Source: Holosporaceae bacterium
Lineage (GTDB): Bacteria > Pseudomonadota > Alphaproteobacteria > UBA3830
Assembly: GCA_031269645.1 (NCBI GenBank)
Contig: JAISYW010000100.1
Span: forward strand, 1 to 5,240
Reading direction: 5' to 3'
Length of the DNA: 5,240 bases
Part shown: positions 5,136 to 5,240 of the stretch, piece after piece
Numbering within the stretch: the stretch's first letter is position 1
Layout of the letters: each line of letters opens with the position of its first letter
Program-made: the position numbers and the translations under genes
Notes under the pieces: model-generated
Told to the model about the DNA's origin: nothing
Seen by the model: only the letters and a program-made list of their open reading frames with translations
Databases searched by the model: none

Positions 5136-5240
5136 TTACTTCTTCTTCCCTTCTTTCCGATACACATATTGACCTTCGACGATAACGCCTTTTCCCTTAT
5201 ATGGCTCAGGAACTCTATATTTTTGAATTTTTTTAACAAT
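5136..5240 (-). CDS. rplF: 50S ribosomal protein L6, C-terminal end (5' part outside window)
   Basis: Binds 23S rRNA near the factor-binding site beside the sarcin-ricin loop. Only the last 34 codons and the TAA at 5136-5138 are in the window; the frame is open at the right edge. The residues include the L6 C-terminal signature PEPYKGKGV, then [10 protein letters not shown], which matches the family's usual VxRKEGKKK ending. It sits directly before rplR with a 2-base gap, as expected in the spc cluster. The first part of the gene, and presumably rpsH and rpsN, would lie beyond the right edge. The identification rests on this short but distinctive tail plus the position. Confidence 0.95.
   Translation of the reverse strand: MVKKIQKYRVPEPYKGKGVIVEGQYVYRKEGKKK

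Noticed and set aside
1..5240. A novel accessory or defence system.
   Set aside because: Every base on the minus strand belongs to, or lies within 17 bases of, a recognised housekeeping gene in conserved order.

Overview
The window is a stretch of the conserved S10-spc-alpha ribosomal protein cluster. All ten genes are on the minus strand, so transcription runs from right to left. In transcription order they are rplF (3' end only), rplR, rpsE, rpmD, rplO, secY, adk, rpsM, rpsK and rpoA (5' part only; the gene runs off the left edge). I see no RNA gene, mobile element, CRISPR array, integrase or convincing promoter or terminator. No stretch over 20 bases lacks a gene on the minus strand.

The organism is most likely an alphaproteobacterium. 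The gene order secY-adk-rpsM-rpsK-rpoA, with no rpmJ (L36) after secY and no rpsD (S4) between rpsK and rpoA, is the usual alphaproteobacterial layout and differs from that of E. coli. The proteins agree: RpoA has the alphaproteobacterial-type start (WQDLIKP) and NTD motif (ERGFGLTLGNALRRVLLSS), and S13 has [14 protein letters not shown]. Two sampled lines of sequence have about 38-40% GC, which is low for the class. Together with the drifted residues in several proteins, this hints at a host-associated or slow-living lineage such as Holosporales or a relative, but the window cannot place it.

Layout from right to left: the end of L6, then L18, S5, L30 and L15 (the end of the spc part), then the SecY translocon channel, adenylate kinase, and the alpha part (S13, S11, RNA polymerase alpha). 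Gaps between genes are -8 to +17 bases. Two junctions overlap: rpmD/rplO by 8 bases and secY/adk by 4 bases (GTGA). Most Shine-Dalgarno sequences lie at or inside the end of the preceding gene, which indicates one polycistronic message with coupled translation. The five genes from rplR to secY start with ATG, while the four downstream genes (adk, rpsM, rpsK, rpoA) all start with GTG.

The genes serve one purpose, growth: ribosome parts, the membrane protein export pore, nucleotide balance and transcription. I found no undescribed system. The points worth a second look are small: an altered zinc-type LID and NMP-site residue in Adk, the block of GTG starts, a 16-bp repeat read in two different frames, an inverted repeat inside rpoA, and the choice of the rplO start.
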